A stretch of DNA of 64,000 nucleotides from an uncultured Arthrobacter sp. (GTDB lineage: Bacteria > Actinomycetota > Actinomycetes > Actinomycetales > Micrococcaceae), in contig NZ_CANLXP010000002.1 of the NCBI RefSeq assembly GCF_947495145.1, positions 62,001 through 126,000 of the forward strand, in the 5' to 3' direction. The position numbers and the translations under genes are program-made. This document shows positions 27,593-36,660 of the stretch, piece by piece. Position 1 is the first letter of the stretch. Every line of letters starts with the position of its first letter. Below the pieces are notes generated by a model. It did no database searches and was not told the DNA's origin. It saw only the letters and a list, made by a program, of their open reading frames with translations.

Positions 27593-28405
27593 TTAGGGGT
27601 GCCCCGCCCGCCGGAGGGTCTGCTCTGCGTGGCGGAGGATCGGCCCATCCACCATGGTGCCCCGGAAGGTGAAGACGCCGCCCTCGTGCTGGGCCGCTGC
27701 CAGTACGTCGCGCGCAAACTGTTCCTCGTCAGCCGAGGGCCGGTATGCCTCCCGGATGATCGCCACCTGGCTGGGGTGGATGCAGGCCTTCATACCGAAC
27801 CCTGAAGCGACGGCGTCGCGCGCCTCCGCGGCAAGCCCGTCCACGTCGGGGATGTTGACATAGACCGAATCCACTGCCTGCTTCCCTGCGGCCGCTGCCG
27901 CCAGCAGCACCGTTGAGCGGGCGTGCATCGCGATGTCGCGGTAGCCGCCGTCGTCCTTGCGGCTTGCGGTACCACCCAGCGAGGCAACCAGATCCTCCGC
28001 TCCCCACATGAGAGCGACGACGTTGGGTTCCTCAGCCAGCTCAGTCGCCTTCAGGACTCCGCGGGCCGTCTCGCAGAGCGCGACAACATCGAACCCGTTG
28101 AGGGCCCACAGGTCTTCGCCGCCCTCAGCTTTGGCCAGCATGACCGTCCGGTACTGCGTATCCCGAAGCGCCTGCAGATCGAGCGCGAACTCGTGGCTCT
28201 GCGCGGGATTCACCCGCACGATGGTCTTTGCCGGGTCGAGCGGATGCGAAATCAGCGCCTTCCGGGCGGCGGCCTTACTGTCCGGAGCCACCGCGTCTTC
28301 GAGATCGAGAATCACCGCGTCGGCGCGCTCAGCGGCTTTGCCGAACCGCTCCGGACGGTCGGCCGGACAAAAGAGGAGGGCCGGGCCCATTCCGAACTCA
28401 GTCAT
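27593..28405 (-). CDS. HpcH/HpaI (CitE-like) acyl-CoA lyase, probable (R)-HMG-CoA lyase
   Basis: This protein has 270 residues from ATG 28403-28405, preceded by GGGTAGGGG and overlapping the MaoC stop by 8 nt. The CitE-like barrel is clear: ALLFCPADRPERFGKA, DAVILDLEDAVAPDSK (metal-binding Asp/Glu), VRVNP, MWGAEDLVASLGG and CIHPSQVAIIREAY. Family members cleave 3-hydroxyacyl-CoAs such as citramalyl-, malyl- or HMG-CoA. Its place beside MaoC, carboxylase and bkd genes matches M. tuberculosis Rv2498c, reported as an (R)-HMG-CoA and citramalyl-CoA lyase. The same role here is inference from context and motif similarity. No classical HMG-CoA lyase lies in the cluster. Confidence 0.85.
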   Translation of the reverse strand: MTEFGMGPALLFCPADRPERFGKAAERADAVILDLEDAVAPDSKAAARKALISHPLDPAKTIVRVNPAQSHEFALDLQALRDTQYRTVMLAKAEGGEDLWALNGFDVVALCETARGVLKATELAEEPNVVALMWGAEDLVASLGGTASRKDDGGYRDIAMHARSTVLLAAAAAGKQAVDSVYVNIPDVDGLAAEARDAVASGFGMKACIHPSQVAIIREAYRPSADEEQFARDVLAAAQHEGGVFTFRGTMVDGPILRHAEQTLRRAGHP

Positions 28406-28928
28406 GAACGCCCCTACCCTCTCCATGCGCGCCGGCGCTCCACATCAGGACAGTGCGCGTGGCCAGCGCCACCACCTCGCCGTCCTGGTTGCGTCCGGTG
28501 TGCTTCATGGTTACCAGTCCCTGCCCGGGCCGGGACTTCGACGGTCGCTTCTCCGTGATCTCCGTCTCCGTGTAGAGGGTGTCACCGTGAAAGACGGGTT
28601 TGGGAAACGAAACATCCGTCAATCCGAGCTGCGCCACGATAGTCCCCTGCGTGAGCTGGGCGACTGACTGCCCGACGACGGTGGCCAATGTGAGCATTGA
28701 GTTCACCAGCCGCTGACCGAAGGGCTGCTCGCCGCTCCACGCCGCATCGAGGTGCAGCGCCTGCGTGTTCATGGTCATGGTGGTGAACAGGACGTTGTCC
28801 GCTTCGGTTAGCGTTCTGCCCGGGCGATGTGCGTACACGACGCCCGTCTGCAGTTCGTCATAGTAGAGGCCGCGCTGCACGATGGTGCCCGGCGCGGGGT
28901 CCTCAGCGCTCACTTCGGGCCTGCCCAT
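28398..28928 (-). CDS. MaoC family dehydratase/hydratase
   Basis: This 176-residue hot-dog-fold protein has the MaoC pattern: a [21 protein letters not shown] segment (catalytic His region) and [14 protein letters not shown]. The usual hydratase-2 Asp-x-Asn-Pro context is altered to TMNTQALH, as in the subgroup acting on branched or dicarboxylic acyl-CoAs. In this operon the likely step is hydration of 3-methylglutaconyl-CoA to (R)-HMG-CoA, feeding the CitE-like lyase. That assignment follows the Rv2499c parallel. It overlaps scoB by 26 nt upstream and the lyase by 8 nt downstream, giving a tightly coupled order. Confidence 0.8.
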   Translation of the reverse strand: MGRPEVSAEDPAPGTIVQRGLYYDELQTGVVYAHRPGRTLTEADNVLFTTMTMNTQALHLDAAWSGEQPFGQRLVNSMLTLATVVGQSVAQLTQGTIVAQLGLTDVSFPKPVFHGDTLYTETEITEKRPSKSRPGQGLVTMKHTGRNQDGEVVALATRTVLMWSAGAHGEGRGVHD

Positions 28929-29574
28929 TCAAATCAACCTCGAGCGGAGCGCCGGTGGCAGCAATCACGTCATCCACGCTGACCCCGGGAGCGGTCTCAC
29001 GAAGGATCAGTGTTCCTCCGTTGCGCTCGGAGTCCACATCGATGACCGCCAGGTCGGTGATGATGCGGTCCACACAGCCCTTGCCGGTCAGCGGCAGCGA
29101 GCACCGCTCAACGATTTTCGGATTGGACTTCCGGTCAACGTGCTCCATCATCACGATCAAACGTTTGGCCCCGAACACCAGGTCCATGGCGCCGCCCATT
29201 CCCTTGACCATCTTGCCGGGAATCATCCAGTTGGCCAGGTCCCCGTTTGCGGCGACCTCCATGGCTCCGAGGACGGCGACGTCGACGTGTCCACCGCGCA
29301 CCATGCCGAAGGATGAAGCGGAGTCGAAGAAGGCCGCGCCGTCGTTCACGGTGACGGTTTCCTTGCCCGCATTGATCAGGTCCGGGTCCAGCTGGTCCTC
29401 AGTGGGGTACGGTCCGACGCCGAGGATTCCGTTTTCCGAGTGGAGCACCACCTCAACGCCGGCGGGGATGTAATTGGGAATGAGCGTGGGCATGCCGATG
29501 CCGAGGTTGACGTACTGCCCGTTCTCTAGCTCCTGGGCCACCCGTGCGGCCAGTTCATTTCGTGTCAGGGCCAT
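28903..29574 (-). CDS. scoB: 3-oxoacid CoA-transferase subunit B
   Basis: This 223-residue beta subunit starts at ATG 29572-29574, 2 nt after the scoA stop. The catalytic glutamate motif of class I CoA-transferases is present as [14 protein letters not shown] near residues 45-58. [12 protein letters not shown] and [12 protein letters not shown] are also typical. With ScoA it would move CoA from succinyl-CoA to acetoacetate. The 3' end overlaps the MaoC gene by 26 nt. Acetoacetate is the product expected from HMG-CoA cleavage, which fits the operon. Confidence 0.93.
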   Translation of the reverse strand: MALTRNELAARVAQELENGQYVNLGIGMPTLIPNYIPAGVEVVLHSENGILGVGPYPTEDQLDPDLINAGKETVTVNDGAAFFDSASSFGMVRGGHVDVAVLGAMEVAANGDLANWMIPGKMVKGMGGAMDLVFGAKRLIVMMEHVDRKSNPKIVERCSLPLTGKGCVDRIITDLAVIDVDSERNGGTLILRETAPGVSVDDVIAATGAPLEVDLNGQARSER

Positions 29575-29576
29575 GA

Positions 29577-30362
29577 TCAAAGCTCCTTCGCCAGGCTGGA
29601 GGGTTCGTTCTTGTCCAGGGACACTGTCCGCTTCTCAATCCGCTTCTCGGTGTTCGGCGCATGGACAACGCGCTGGATGAAGATACCCGGAATATGGATG
29701 TGCTCCGGATCCAGCTCGCCGGGCTCCACCAACTCCTCCACCTCGGCGATGGTGATGCGGCCAGCCTGGGCACACAGCGGGTTGAAGTTCATGGCCGTCG
29801 CGTGGAACACGAGGTTCCCGTGACGGTCCCCCTTCCAGGCATGAACGAGGGCGAAGTCAGGATTTACCGATTCCTCGAGCACGTAATCCTGCCCGCCGAA
29901 CTCCCGCACTTCCTTTGGGGACGACGCAATGGCGATGTTGCCGGCGTCGTCATATTTTTGCGGCAGGCCGCCCTCGCTCACCTGCGTGCCCACGCCGGCC
30001 GTCGTGTAGAAAGCGGGGATGCCGGCGCCGCCGGCACGCAGCTTCTCTGCCAGCGTGCCCTGCGGTGTCAGCACAACTTCCAGTTCCCCCGCGAGGTACT
30101 GGCGGGCGAACTCCTTGTTCTCACCGACATAGGAGCTGATCGTGCGCCGGATGCGGTGGTCGTCGAGAAGCCGTCCGAGGCCCCAGCCGTCAACACCGCA
30201 GTTGTTGCTGATGGTTTCGAGCTCTGTGGTTCCCTGCTTGTGCAGCGCGTCGATGAGCGCCACGGGGATACCGCAGAGCCCGAATCCGCCAACGGCCAGG
30301 GACGCTCCATCAGGAATGTCCGCTACGGCCTCAGCTGCTGAGGCGACGACTTTGTCTATCAC
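29577..30362 (-). CDS. scoA: 3-oxoacid CoA-transferase subunit A
   Basis: This 261-residue alpha subunit has the class I glycine-rich motif [14 protein letters not shown] near residues 23-36. [15 protein letters not shown] and [21 protein letters not shown] are further family segments. It forms the succinyl-CoA:3-oxoacid CoA-transferase with ScoB, whose start is 2 nt downstream. It lies 61 nt after the acyl-CoA dehydrogenase gene. Together the pair would convert acetoacetate to acetoacetyl-CoA for thiolysis. Confidence 0.93.
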   Translation of the reverse strand: MIDKVVASAAEAVADIPDGASLAVGGFGLCGIPVALIDALHKQGTTELETISNNCGVDGWGLGRLLDDHRIRRTISSYVGENKEFARQYLAGELEVVLTPQGTLAEKLRAGGAGIPAFYTTAGVGTQVSEGGLPQKYDDAGNIAIASSPKEVREFGGQDYVLEESVNPDFALVHAWKGDRHGNLVFHATAMNFNPLCAQAGRITIAEVEELVEPGELDPEHIHIPGIFIQRVVHAPNTEKRIEKRTVSLDKNEPSSLAKEL

Positions 30363-30423
30363 TGCTTCTCCCTTGAGCGTTTCGATCTGCGCGTATCAAC
30401 TGTTGTTCGACGGAGCCGATCCT

Positions 30424-31584
30424 CTAGAGCCCCAGTTCACGGGCGATGAGCATCAGCTGCACTTCGGTGGTTCCCTCGCCGACCTCAAGGATCTTCGAGT
30501 CACGATAGTGGCGCGACACCGTGAACTCGTTCATGAACCCGTAGCCGCCGAAAATCTGCGTGGCGTCGCGGGCATTGTCCATGGCTGCCTCGCCTGCGAC
30601 CAGCTTAGCGATCGATGCCTGGGTCTTGAACGGCTTGCCGGCGAGCATGCGCGCCGCGGCGTCGTAGTAGGCGAGCCGGGCGGTGTGGGCGCGCGCCTGC
30701 ATGCGGGCGATCTTGAACTGGATCGACTGGTAGCTGCCGATGTTGGTGCCGAAGGCCTGGCGTTCCTTCGCGTAGCGGATGGACTCTTCAACACAGCCCT
30801 GCGCGGCACCCGTGGCGAGCGCGGCAATGGCGATACGGCCCTCGTCGAGGATCTGGAGGAAGTTCGCGTAACCGCGTCCCCGCGTTCCGAGCAGGTTCGC
30901 CTCGGGAACGCGTACATCCTTCAGGGTCAGCGGGTGCGTATCGGAAGCGTTCCAGCCCACCTTGTTGTACGCCTTTTCCGCCGTGAAGCCCGGCGTGTCG
31001 GTCGGCACGAGGATGGTGGAGATTTCCTTCTTGACCGAGCCGTCCTCCCTCGTGGTGGTGTCCGTGACGGCGGTGACGGTGACGAGCCGGGTGATGTCGG
31101 TTCCGGAGTTCGTGATGAACTCCTTGCTGCCGTTGATGACCCACTCCCCATCAACCAGCTTGGCGTTGGTCTTGGTGCCCGACGCGTCAGAGCCTGCCTC
31201 GGATTCGGTCAGCCCGAACCCGGCGAGCGCCTCGCCGCTGGTCAGCATCGGCAGCCACTGCTGCTTCTGCTCCTCGGTGCCGAACCGGTAGACCGGCATG
31301 GCGCCCAGCGATACTCCCGCTTCGAGGGTGATAGCGACTGACTGGTCGACCCGCGCCAGCTGCTCAAGGGCGAGGCACAGCGCGAAGTAGTCGCCGTCCA
31401 TGCCGCCGTACTGCTCAGGGAATGGCAGCCCGAACAGCCCCATTTCACCCATCTGCGCGATGACCCCGTACGGGAAGCTGTGCTCTTCATCGTGCTTCGC
31501 GGAGACCGGTGCTACGACCTGGTCTGCGAACTCCCGGACGGTATCGACCAGGTCCTGGTATTCCTCGCTCAGTTCAAAGTTCAT
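30424..31584 (-). CDS. Acyl-CoA dehydrogenase, probable isovaleryl-CoA dehydrogenase
   Basis: This 386-residue flavoprotein has the FAD/substrate loops FGLTESEAGSDASGTKT and NGSKEFITNS, the IFGGYGF motif, and the C-terminal catalytic-Glu region EVGEGTTEVQ. The ATG overlaps the stop of the biotin carboxylase gene (ATGA). In the leucine pathway it would oxidise isovaleryl-CoA to 3-methylcrotonyl-CoA and pass electrons to ETF. The substrate is inferred from the adjacent carboxylase genes and from the parallel with mycobacterial FadE19. A short- or branched-chain dehydrogenase of broader range is possible. Confidence 0.85.
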   Translation of the reverse strand: MNFELSEEYQDLVDTVREFADQVVAPVSAKHDEEHSFPYGVIAQMGEMGLFGLPFPEQYGGMDGDYFALCLALEQLARVDQSVAITLEAGVSLGAMPVYRFGTEEQKQQWLPMLTSGEALAGFGLTESEAGSDASGTKTNAKLVDGEWVINGSKEFITNSGTDITRLVTVTAVTDTTTREDGSVKKEISTILVPTDTPGFTAEKAYNKVGWNASDTHPLTLKDVRVPEANLLGTRGRGYANFLQILDEGRIAIAALATGAAQGCVEESIRYAKERQAFGTNIGSYQSIQFKIARMQARAHTARLAYYDAAARMLAGKPFKTQASIAKLVAGEAAMDNARDATQIFGGYGFMNEFTVSRHYRDSKILEVGEGTTEVQLMLIARELGL

Positions 31585-33692
31585 GACTGGGGTTCTTCCT
31601 GTTCGGTGGGGACGGAGCCGGCGGGTTCTTCTGGCTCGCCGGACAATGCGGGGTGGATTCGGGCGACGACCTGGTTGGCTGTTACGAGGTCGCCGGGGCT
31701 GAGGGTGACGGCAACGGTGCCGGTGATGGTGGCGATCAGCTGGTGCTCCATCTTCATTGCCTCGACACTGAGCAGGACCTGCCCTTCCTCGACGAGTTCG
31801 CCGTCGGCCACATTCACCGTGATGACGGTGCCGGGCATCGGCGAGCGCACTTCAGGATCAGCGGCGCCTTCGGTGCGGGCAATGGATGCCAGCTGTGCCT
31901 GCAGTATTTCCTCCCGCGCAAGCATCCGGACCGGTTGGGACCAGCCGGCGTCCGTCAGCCAAACGATGGCGCCGGCCTGGACGAGGCGGGTACCCAGCGT
32001 GACGCCGTCGACGACGGCGCGCGGCACCCCGCTGCCGCCCACTGACGGGAGCCAGGAGATCTTGCAGCGGTTTTCACCGACGTCGACGATGCTGTGCGCA
32101 CCGTTACGCCGCACAAGAACAGTCCGGGACGCGGTGTTACCGACCTGGAGCTCAACGGGGAGTGCCGCCGGCACCCCGCCGATCCGCCAGCCGTCCCGGG
32201 AGTGCCACGGCGACGCTGAACCGGCGGCCGCGCAGTCCGCCATGGCAGGGGGCGGGGCACCACCGGCCAGGACGACGGCGGCAACAGCGATCTCCGCGTC
32301 CGTCGCCGTCCGGAAGGCGAGAGTCGGAAGCTTCCGTTCAATCATGGTGGTGTCGAGCCGGCCGGCGCGGACGTCGTCGTCGTTGATCAACAGCCGCAGG
32401 TACTCAACGTTGGTGCGCAGCCCCGCTACCCGGGTGTGTGTCAGCGCAGAATCCAGCCGGTCGAGCGCTTCCGAGCGGGACGGCGCCCACGCGATGACCT
32501 TCGAGAGCATCGGGTCATAGGTCGGCGATACTTCCAGCCCCGGCAGCAGCGCGCTGTCGACCCGGAGGCCCTCTCCGTGGGGTTCGGACAGGTCCACGAC
32601 TATGCCGGCCGCGGGCAGGAAGCCGGCCTCAGCGTCCTCTGCATATACGCGGGCTTCGACGGCGTGGCCGGTGAGGACGACGTCGTCCTGCGCCAGCGTG
32701 AGCTTCTCACCTGCCGCAATGCGCACCTGCCACTCGACGAGGTCCACGCCCGTCACCATTTCGGTAACCGGGTGCTCAACCTGAAGCCGGGTATTCATCT
32801 CCATGAAGAAGAATTCGTCCGGCGCGTCGTCGGAAACGAGAAATTCCACCGTTCCGGCTCCGACGTAGTCAACGCTGCGAGCTGCATTGCACGCCGCCTC
32901 GCCGATCCGTTCGCGGGTCGCTTCGTCCAGGAGCGCCGACGGAGCTTCCTCGATCACCTTCTGGTGCCGCCGTTGCAGGGAGCATTCCCGCTCCCCCAGG
33001 TGAATGACGTTGCCATAGGAGTCAGCGAGGACCTGAACCTCGATGTGCCGAGGCGTACGGATGAGCCGCTCGAGGAAGAGGGTGTCATCGCCGAACGCGG
33101 AGGCAGCGACACGGCGAGCCGTCTGGAGGCTGCCGGGGAGGTCTGCAGCGCGTTCCACGGCGTGCATGCCCTTGCCGCCGCCGCCTGCCGAGGGCTTGAT
33201 GAGCAGCGGATAACCAACCTGACCGGCGGCTGCGATGAGGTCTTCGTCGCTCAGTCCCGACTCCGCGATGCCGGGGACCACGGGCACGTCGAAGCCGCCG
33301 ACATGGTTCTTTGAGCGGATCTTGTCGCCCATGACGTTGAGGGCATGGACCCGCGGTCCAATGAACACGATCCCGGCTTCCTCAAGCGCGCGGGCAAAGG
33401 CCTGGTTCTCGCTCAGGAACCCGTACCCGGGATGCACGGCATCCGCACCGGTCGCCCGGCAAGCCGCGATGATCGCATCGATGTTGAGGTAGCTCCGGGC
33501 AGGGGCAGCCGGGCCGATCCGCACTGCCTGGTCCGCTTCGCGCACGTGGCGGGCACCGGCGTCGGCATCGCTGTAGACGGCAACCGAACGGATACCCAGG
33601 GCGCGCAGCGTGCGGATCACCCGGCACGCAATTTCACCGCGGTTGGCAACGAGAACGGCGGCGAAGAGGGCACTGTTTTTCATCGAACTCAC
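31581..33692 (-). CDS. Biotin carboxylase/BCCP subunit, probable 3-methylcrotonyl-CoA carboxylase alpha
   Basis: This protein has about 703 residues. GTG 33690-33692 overlaps the upstream stop as GTGA. ATG 33683 is the alternative, with an AGGA site about 10 nt away. The biotin carboxylase domain comes first ([19 protein letters not shown], the ATP-grasp glycine loop [30 protein letters not shown]). A linker region follows, then the carrier domain with EAMKMEH, the biotinylated Lys being near 647. It carboxylates biotin for the partner carboxyltransferase encoded directly upstream. The leucine-locus context favours methylcrotonyl-CoA over acetyl/propionyl-CoA. Confidence 0.9.
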   Translation of the reverse strand: MSSMKNSALFAAVLVANRGEIACRVIRTLRALGIRSVAVYSDADAGARHVREADQAVRIGPAAPARSYLNIDAIIAACRATGADAVHPGYGFLSENQAFARALEEAGIVFIGPRVHALNVMGDKIRSKNHVGGFDVPVVPGIAESGLSDEDLIAAAGQVGYPLLIKPSAGGGGKGMHAVERAADLPGSLQTARRVAASAFGDDTLFLERLIRTPRHIEVQVLADSYGNVIHLGERECSLQRRHQKVIEEAPSALLDEATRERIGEAACNAARSVDYVGAGTVEFLVSDDAPDEFFFMEMNTRLQVEHPVTEMVTGVDLVEWQVRIAAGEKLTLAQDDVVLTGHAVEARVYAEDAEAGFLPAAGIVVDLSEPHGEGLRVDSALLPGLEVSPTYDPMLSKVIAWAPSRSEALDRLDSALTHTRVAGLRTNVEYLRLLINDDDVRAGRLDTTMIERKLPTLAFRTATDAEIAVAAVVLAGGAPPPAMADCAAAGSASPWHSRDGWRIGGVPAALPVELQVGNTASRTVLVRRNGAHSIVDVGENRCKISWLPSVGGSGVPRAVVDGVTLGTRLVQAGAIVWLTDAGWSQPVRMLAREEILQAQLASIARTEGAADPEVRSPMPGTVITVNVADGELVEEGQVLLSVEAMKMEHQLIATITGTVAVTLSPGDLVTANQVVARIHPALSGEPEEPAGSVPTEQEEPQS

Positions 33693-35293
33693 ATCCTGAA
33701 AAGGCCGAAGGAGGTCTCCGGCAGCGGCGCATTGGCGCAGACATCGAGAGCGAGCCCCAGGACACGGCGGGTGTCCGCCGGATCAATGATCCCGTCGTCC
33801 CAAAGCCGTGCGGTGGAGTAGTAGGGACTCCCCTGTGCTTCGTACTGCTCGCGGATGGGAGCCTTGAACGCCTCCTCGTCCTCGGCGCTCCACTGTTCAC
33901 CGCGCGCCTCAAGCTGGTCCCGCTTCACTGTGCTCAGCACGGAAGATGCCTGGTTGCCGCCCATGACGGAGATGCGGCTGGCCGGCCACATCCACAGGAA
34001 ACGCGGCGAGTAGGCGCGCCCACACATCGAATAGTTGCCCGCGCCAAAGGAGCCGCCGACGACGACGGTCAGCTTGGGCACGCGGCACGTCGCCACCGCG
34101 GTGACCATCTTTGCCCCGTGCTTGGCGATGCCGCCGGCCTCATAGTCGCGGCCGACCATGAAACCCGAGAGGTTTTGCAGGAAGATCAGCGGGATGCCGC
34201 GCTGGTCACACAGCTCGATGAAATGGGCGCCCTTCAGGGCAGATTCACCGAAGAGGACGCCGTTGTTCGCAACGATCCCCACCTTGTGGCCGTGCAGCGT
34301 CGCAAAGCCCGTCACGAGGGTGGTGCCGTATTCCTTCTTGAACTCGTGGAAACGGCTGCCGTCAACGATCCGCGCGATGATCTCGCGGGCATCGTAAGGC
34401 GCGTTGACGTCAACCGGCACGGCGCCGTAAAGGCTTCCCAGCTCCACGGCTGGGTCCTCGGGAGCGCTGGTGCTCCACGCCTGCGCCGGCACGGGCAGCG
34501 TGGAAATGATGTCCCGGACGATCTCCAGTGCGTGCTGGTCGTTCTCGGCGAGATGGTCGACGACGCCGGACGTCTTGGCGTGCACGTCGCCGCCGCCGAG
34601 TTCCTCCGCAGTGACGATCTCACCGATGGCGGCCTTCACCAGCGGCGGGCCGCCGAGGAAGATGGTGCCCTGGTTCCTGACAATGACTGTCTCGTCGCTC
34701 ATCGCCGGCACGTAGGCGCCGCCCGCAGTGCAGGAGCCCATGACAGCGGCGATCTGCGGAATCTTGCGTGCCGACATGGTGGCCTGGTTATAGAAGATCC
34801 GGCCGAAGTGCTCCCGGTCAGGGAACACCTCGTCCTGTCTGGGCAGGAAGGCTCCGCCGGAATCCACCAGGTACACGCAGGGCAGGTTGTTCTCCAGCGC
34901 GATTTCCTGGGCACGGAGGTGCTTTTTGACCGTCATCGGATAGTAGGTGCCGCCCTTGACGGTCGCGTCGTTGGAAATGACGAGGACATGACGGCCGTGC
35001 ACCAGACCGATGCCCGCGATTACGCCGGCACCGGGGCTCTCGTCGTTATACATCCCGTTGGCCGCCAGTGGAGCGATTTCCAGGAACGGACTACCAGGAT
35101 CCAGCAAGTGGTCGATGCGATCCCTCGGCAACAGCTTTCCCCGGCTGACGTGACGCTCACGGGAGCGTTCAGGGCCTCCAAGCGCCGTGTGGGCAAGACG
35201 GTCGCGGAGTTCGTCCGCAAGCGCCCGCTGACCTGCGTCGTTCTGCCGGAACGCTTCAGCGCTCGGGTCCAGCATCGATGCCAGGGTCTCCAT
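33689..35293 (-). CDS. Carboxyltransferase subunit, probable 3-methylcrotonyl-CoA carboxylase beta
   Basis: This 534-residue carboxyltransferase begins 6 nt after an AAGGA site. It has [55 protein letters not shown] and [17 protein letters not shown]. The crotonase-like oxyanion-hole glycines fit acyl-CoA carboxylases, and the [15 protein letters not shown] run is typical of methylcrotonyl-CoA carboxylase beta subunits. It transfers CO2 from biotin to 3-methylcrotonyl-CoA, giving 3-methylglutaconyl-CoA. It is the first gene of the operon, divergent from the TetR gene across 153 nt holding palindromes. Confidence 0.92.
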   Translation of the reverse strand: METLASMLDPSAEAFRQNDAGQRALADELRDRLAHTALGGPERSRERHVSRGKLLPRDRIDHLLDPGSPFLEIAPLAANGMYNDESPGAGVIAGIGLVHGRHVLVISNDATVKGGTYYPMTVKKHLRAQEIALENNLPCVYLVDSGGAFLPRQDEVFPDREHFGRIFYNQATMSARKIPQIAAVMGSCTAGGAYVPAMSDETVIVRNQGTIFLGGPPLVKAAIGEIVTAEELGGGDVHAKTSGVVDHLAENDQHALEIVRDIISTLPVPAQAWSTSAPEDPAVELGSLYGAVPVDVNAPYDAREIIARIVDGSRFHEFKKEYGTTLVTGFATLHGHKVGIVANNGVLFGESALKGAHFIELCDQRGIPLIFLQNLSGFMVGRDYEAGGIAKHGAKMVTAVATCRVPKLTVVVGGSFGAGNYSMCGRAYSPRFLWMWPASRISVMGGNQASSVLSTVKRDQLEARGEQWSAEDEEAFKAPIREQYEAQGSPYYSTARLWDDGIIDPADTRRVLGLALDVCANAPLPETSFGLFRM

Positions 35294-35341
35294 TGACGTC
35301 CTTCCGGTCTATGCATGGCGTTACCCGCGCACGACCACTCA

Positions 35342-35357
35342 GTTAGCGGAAATTAAC
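35342..35357. promoter_or_regulatory. Candidate TetR operator 1
   Basis: GTTAGCGGAAATTAAC has GTTAR/YTAAC-type half-sites and lies 49 nt upstream of the carboxyltransferase start, inside the divergent intergenic region. It resembles the second palindrome next to it, which supports recognition by one dimeric regulator. Confidence 0.5.
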
Positions 35358-35366
35358 TCAAATTTA

Positions 35367-35384
35367 GGTTAGTAGCTATTAACC
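35367..35384. promoter_or_regulatory. Candidate TetR operator 2
   Basis: GGTTAGTAGCTATTAACC is an 18-bp inverted repeat with a single mismatched pair. It lies between the divergent TetR gene and the leucine-operon carboxyltransferase gene, where it could control both promoters. Confidence 0.6.
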
Positions 35385-35446
35385 GAACTGTCCACCAGAA
35401 TGGAGGCATCCCCTCTGTCGATCCGCTACACCCCTGAAAGGCGGCC

Positions 35447-36061
35447 ATGGAAGCACCAGCTCCTACCCGGATGACCGGCCGCAGCCTGGCCAAGGCGTCC
35501 CGGCGCGCGGCGCTCCTTGACTCCGCTGCACAGCTTTTCGCCGAACGCGGGTACAACGGGGTTTCCATCGAGGATCTGGGTGCAGCGGCGGGAGTCAGCG
35601 GACCGGCGGTCTACCGGCACTTCAGCGGAAAACCCGCAGTCCTTGCAGCGCTGCTGGCCGGAGTCAGCCAGGACCTGCTCGAGGGCAGCCGCGCCGTGGT
35701 GGCCGAATCTCCCGGCCCGGAGCAGGCACTCCGCGGGCTTATCGAATTCCAGGTGGACTTCGCCCTCCGCAATGCCAATGTCATCCGGGTCCAGGACCGG
35801 GACCTTAGTTCACTGGCTGACGAGGACCAGGAAACCGTGCGCTCCCTGCAGCGCACCTACGTTGAGGTATGGGTGGATGCCCTTGCCGATCTGGAGCAGG
35901 GCGCTGAGAGAACGCACCTGCGCCGCAAAGCCCATGCCGCCTTCGGACTCATCAATTCGACCCCGCACTCCACCCACCGCCGTCGCAGCAGCAAGGACAC
36001 GGCTGAACTGCGGCAACTGCTCGAGGAGATGGCCTGGGCTGCCCTCAGCGTGGAGACGTAA
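35447..36061 (+). CDS. TetR family regulator of the leucine-catabolic operon
   Basis: This 204-residue TetR-type protein has an N-terminal HTH (about residues 20-66): ALLDSAAQLFAERGYNGVSI, then AAAGVSGPAVYRHFSGKPAVL. The C-terminal ligand domain is helical with no recognisable motif. It is transcribed away from the carboxyltransferase gene, and two palindromes with TTAAC-type half-sites lie between them. That arrangement, like Rv2506 beside the M. tuberculosis cluster, suggests local repression relieved by an acyl-CoA intermediate. The ligand is inference. Confidence 0.85.
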   Translation: MEAPAPTRMTGRSLAKASRRAALLDSAAQLFAERGYNGVSIEDLGAAAGVSGPAVYRHFSGKPAVLAALLAGVSQDLLEGSRAVVAESPGPEQALRGLIEFQVDFALRNANVIRVQDRDLSSLADEDQETVRSLQRTYVEVWVDALADLEQGAERTHLRRKAHAAFGLINSTPHSTHRRRSSKDTAELRQLLEEMAWAALSVET

Positions 36062-36186
36062 TGGCCCAAGCGACTCGGATCCGCCCGGTCCTAGTACGCT
36101 GAGGAATGTTGCACTTCCAGGGCACCCGAATTCCCAGTGCACCCGAACTTCGCAAGTACCCAGCTCCGCCTACCTGAAAGCCTCCA

Positions 36187-36654
36187 GTGATCACGCTACG
36201 CGCCGTTGAACCCTCCGACCTGGACGAGTTCTTCTCCCACCAGCTCGACCCCAGCGCCAACCACATGGCCGCCTTCAGTGCAAAGAACCCCTCGGACCGA
36301 GGCGTCTTCGACCACCACTGGCAGAACATCCTGAATGATCCGACCGTCACGGTCCGCACCATCGTTGCTGACGAGACCGTGGTGGGAAGTATTCTGGCCT
36401 ACCGCGACGGCGACATCCCGGAAATCAGCTACTGGATTGACAAGGCCCGCTGGGGACAGGGAATCACGACGGCGGCAGTCGGCCTCTTCCTTGAAGAGTT
36501 CACCGAGCGTCCGCTCCGGGCACGCGCGGTCGCTGACAACACCAACTCGATCCGCATCCTTGAGCGTTACGGCTTCACCGAGGTTGGCGAAACCCAGGGT
36601 TTCGCCAACGCACGCGGTGCTGTGGTCCGCGAGCTCGTTCTCGAGCTCCGCTAG
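36187..36654 (+). CDS. GNAT family N-acetyltransferase (RimJ/RimL-like)
   Basis: This 155-residue single-domain GNAT starts at GTG 36187. It has ITLRAVEPSDLDEFF at the N-terminus. EISYWIDKARWGQGITTAAV is the acetyl-CoA-binding region, and NTNSIRILERYGFTEVG is the C-terminal signature. This layout is that of RimJ/RimL-type amino-terminal or small-molecule acetyltransferases. It lies between the TetR gene and the convergent bkdC with only 6 nt to the bkdC stop. Its tie to branched-chain metabolism is unclear. Confidence 0.85.
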   Translation: MITLRAVEPSDLDEFFSHQLDPSANHMAAFSAKNPSDRGVFDHHWQNILNDPTVTVRTIVADETVVGSILAYRDGDIPEISYWIDKARWGQGITTAAVGLFLEEFTERPLRARAVADNTNSIRILERYGFTEVGETQGFANARGAVVRELVLELR

Positions 36655-36660
36655 TCCCAG

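Noticed and set aside
34118-35296. 392-codon plus-strand frame opposite the carboxyltransferase gene
   Set aside because: The minus strand has complete carboxyltransferase motifs and operon spacing. The plus frame overlaps the divergent promoter region and lacks signatures.
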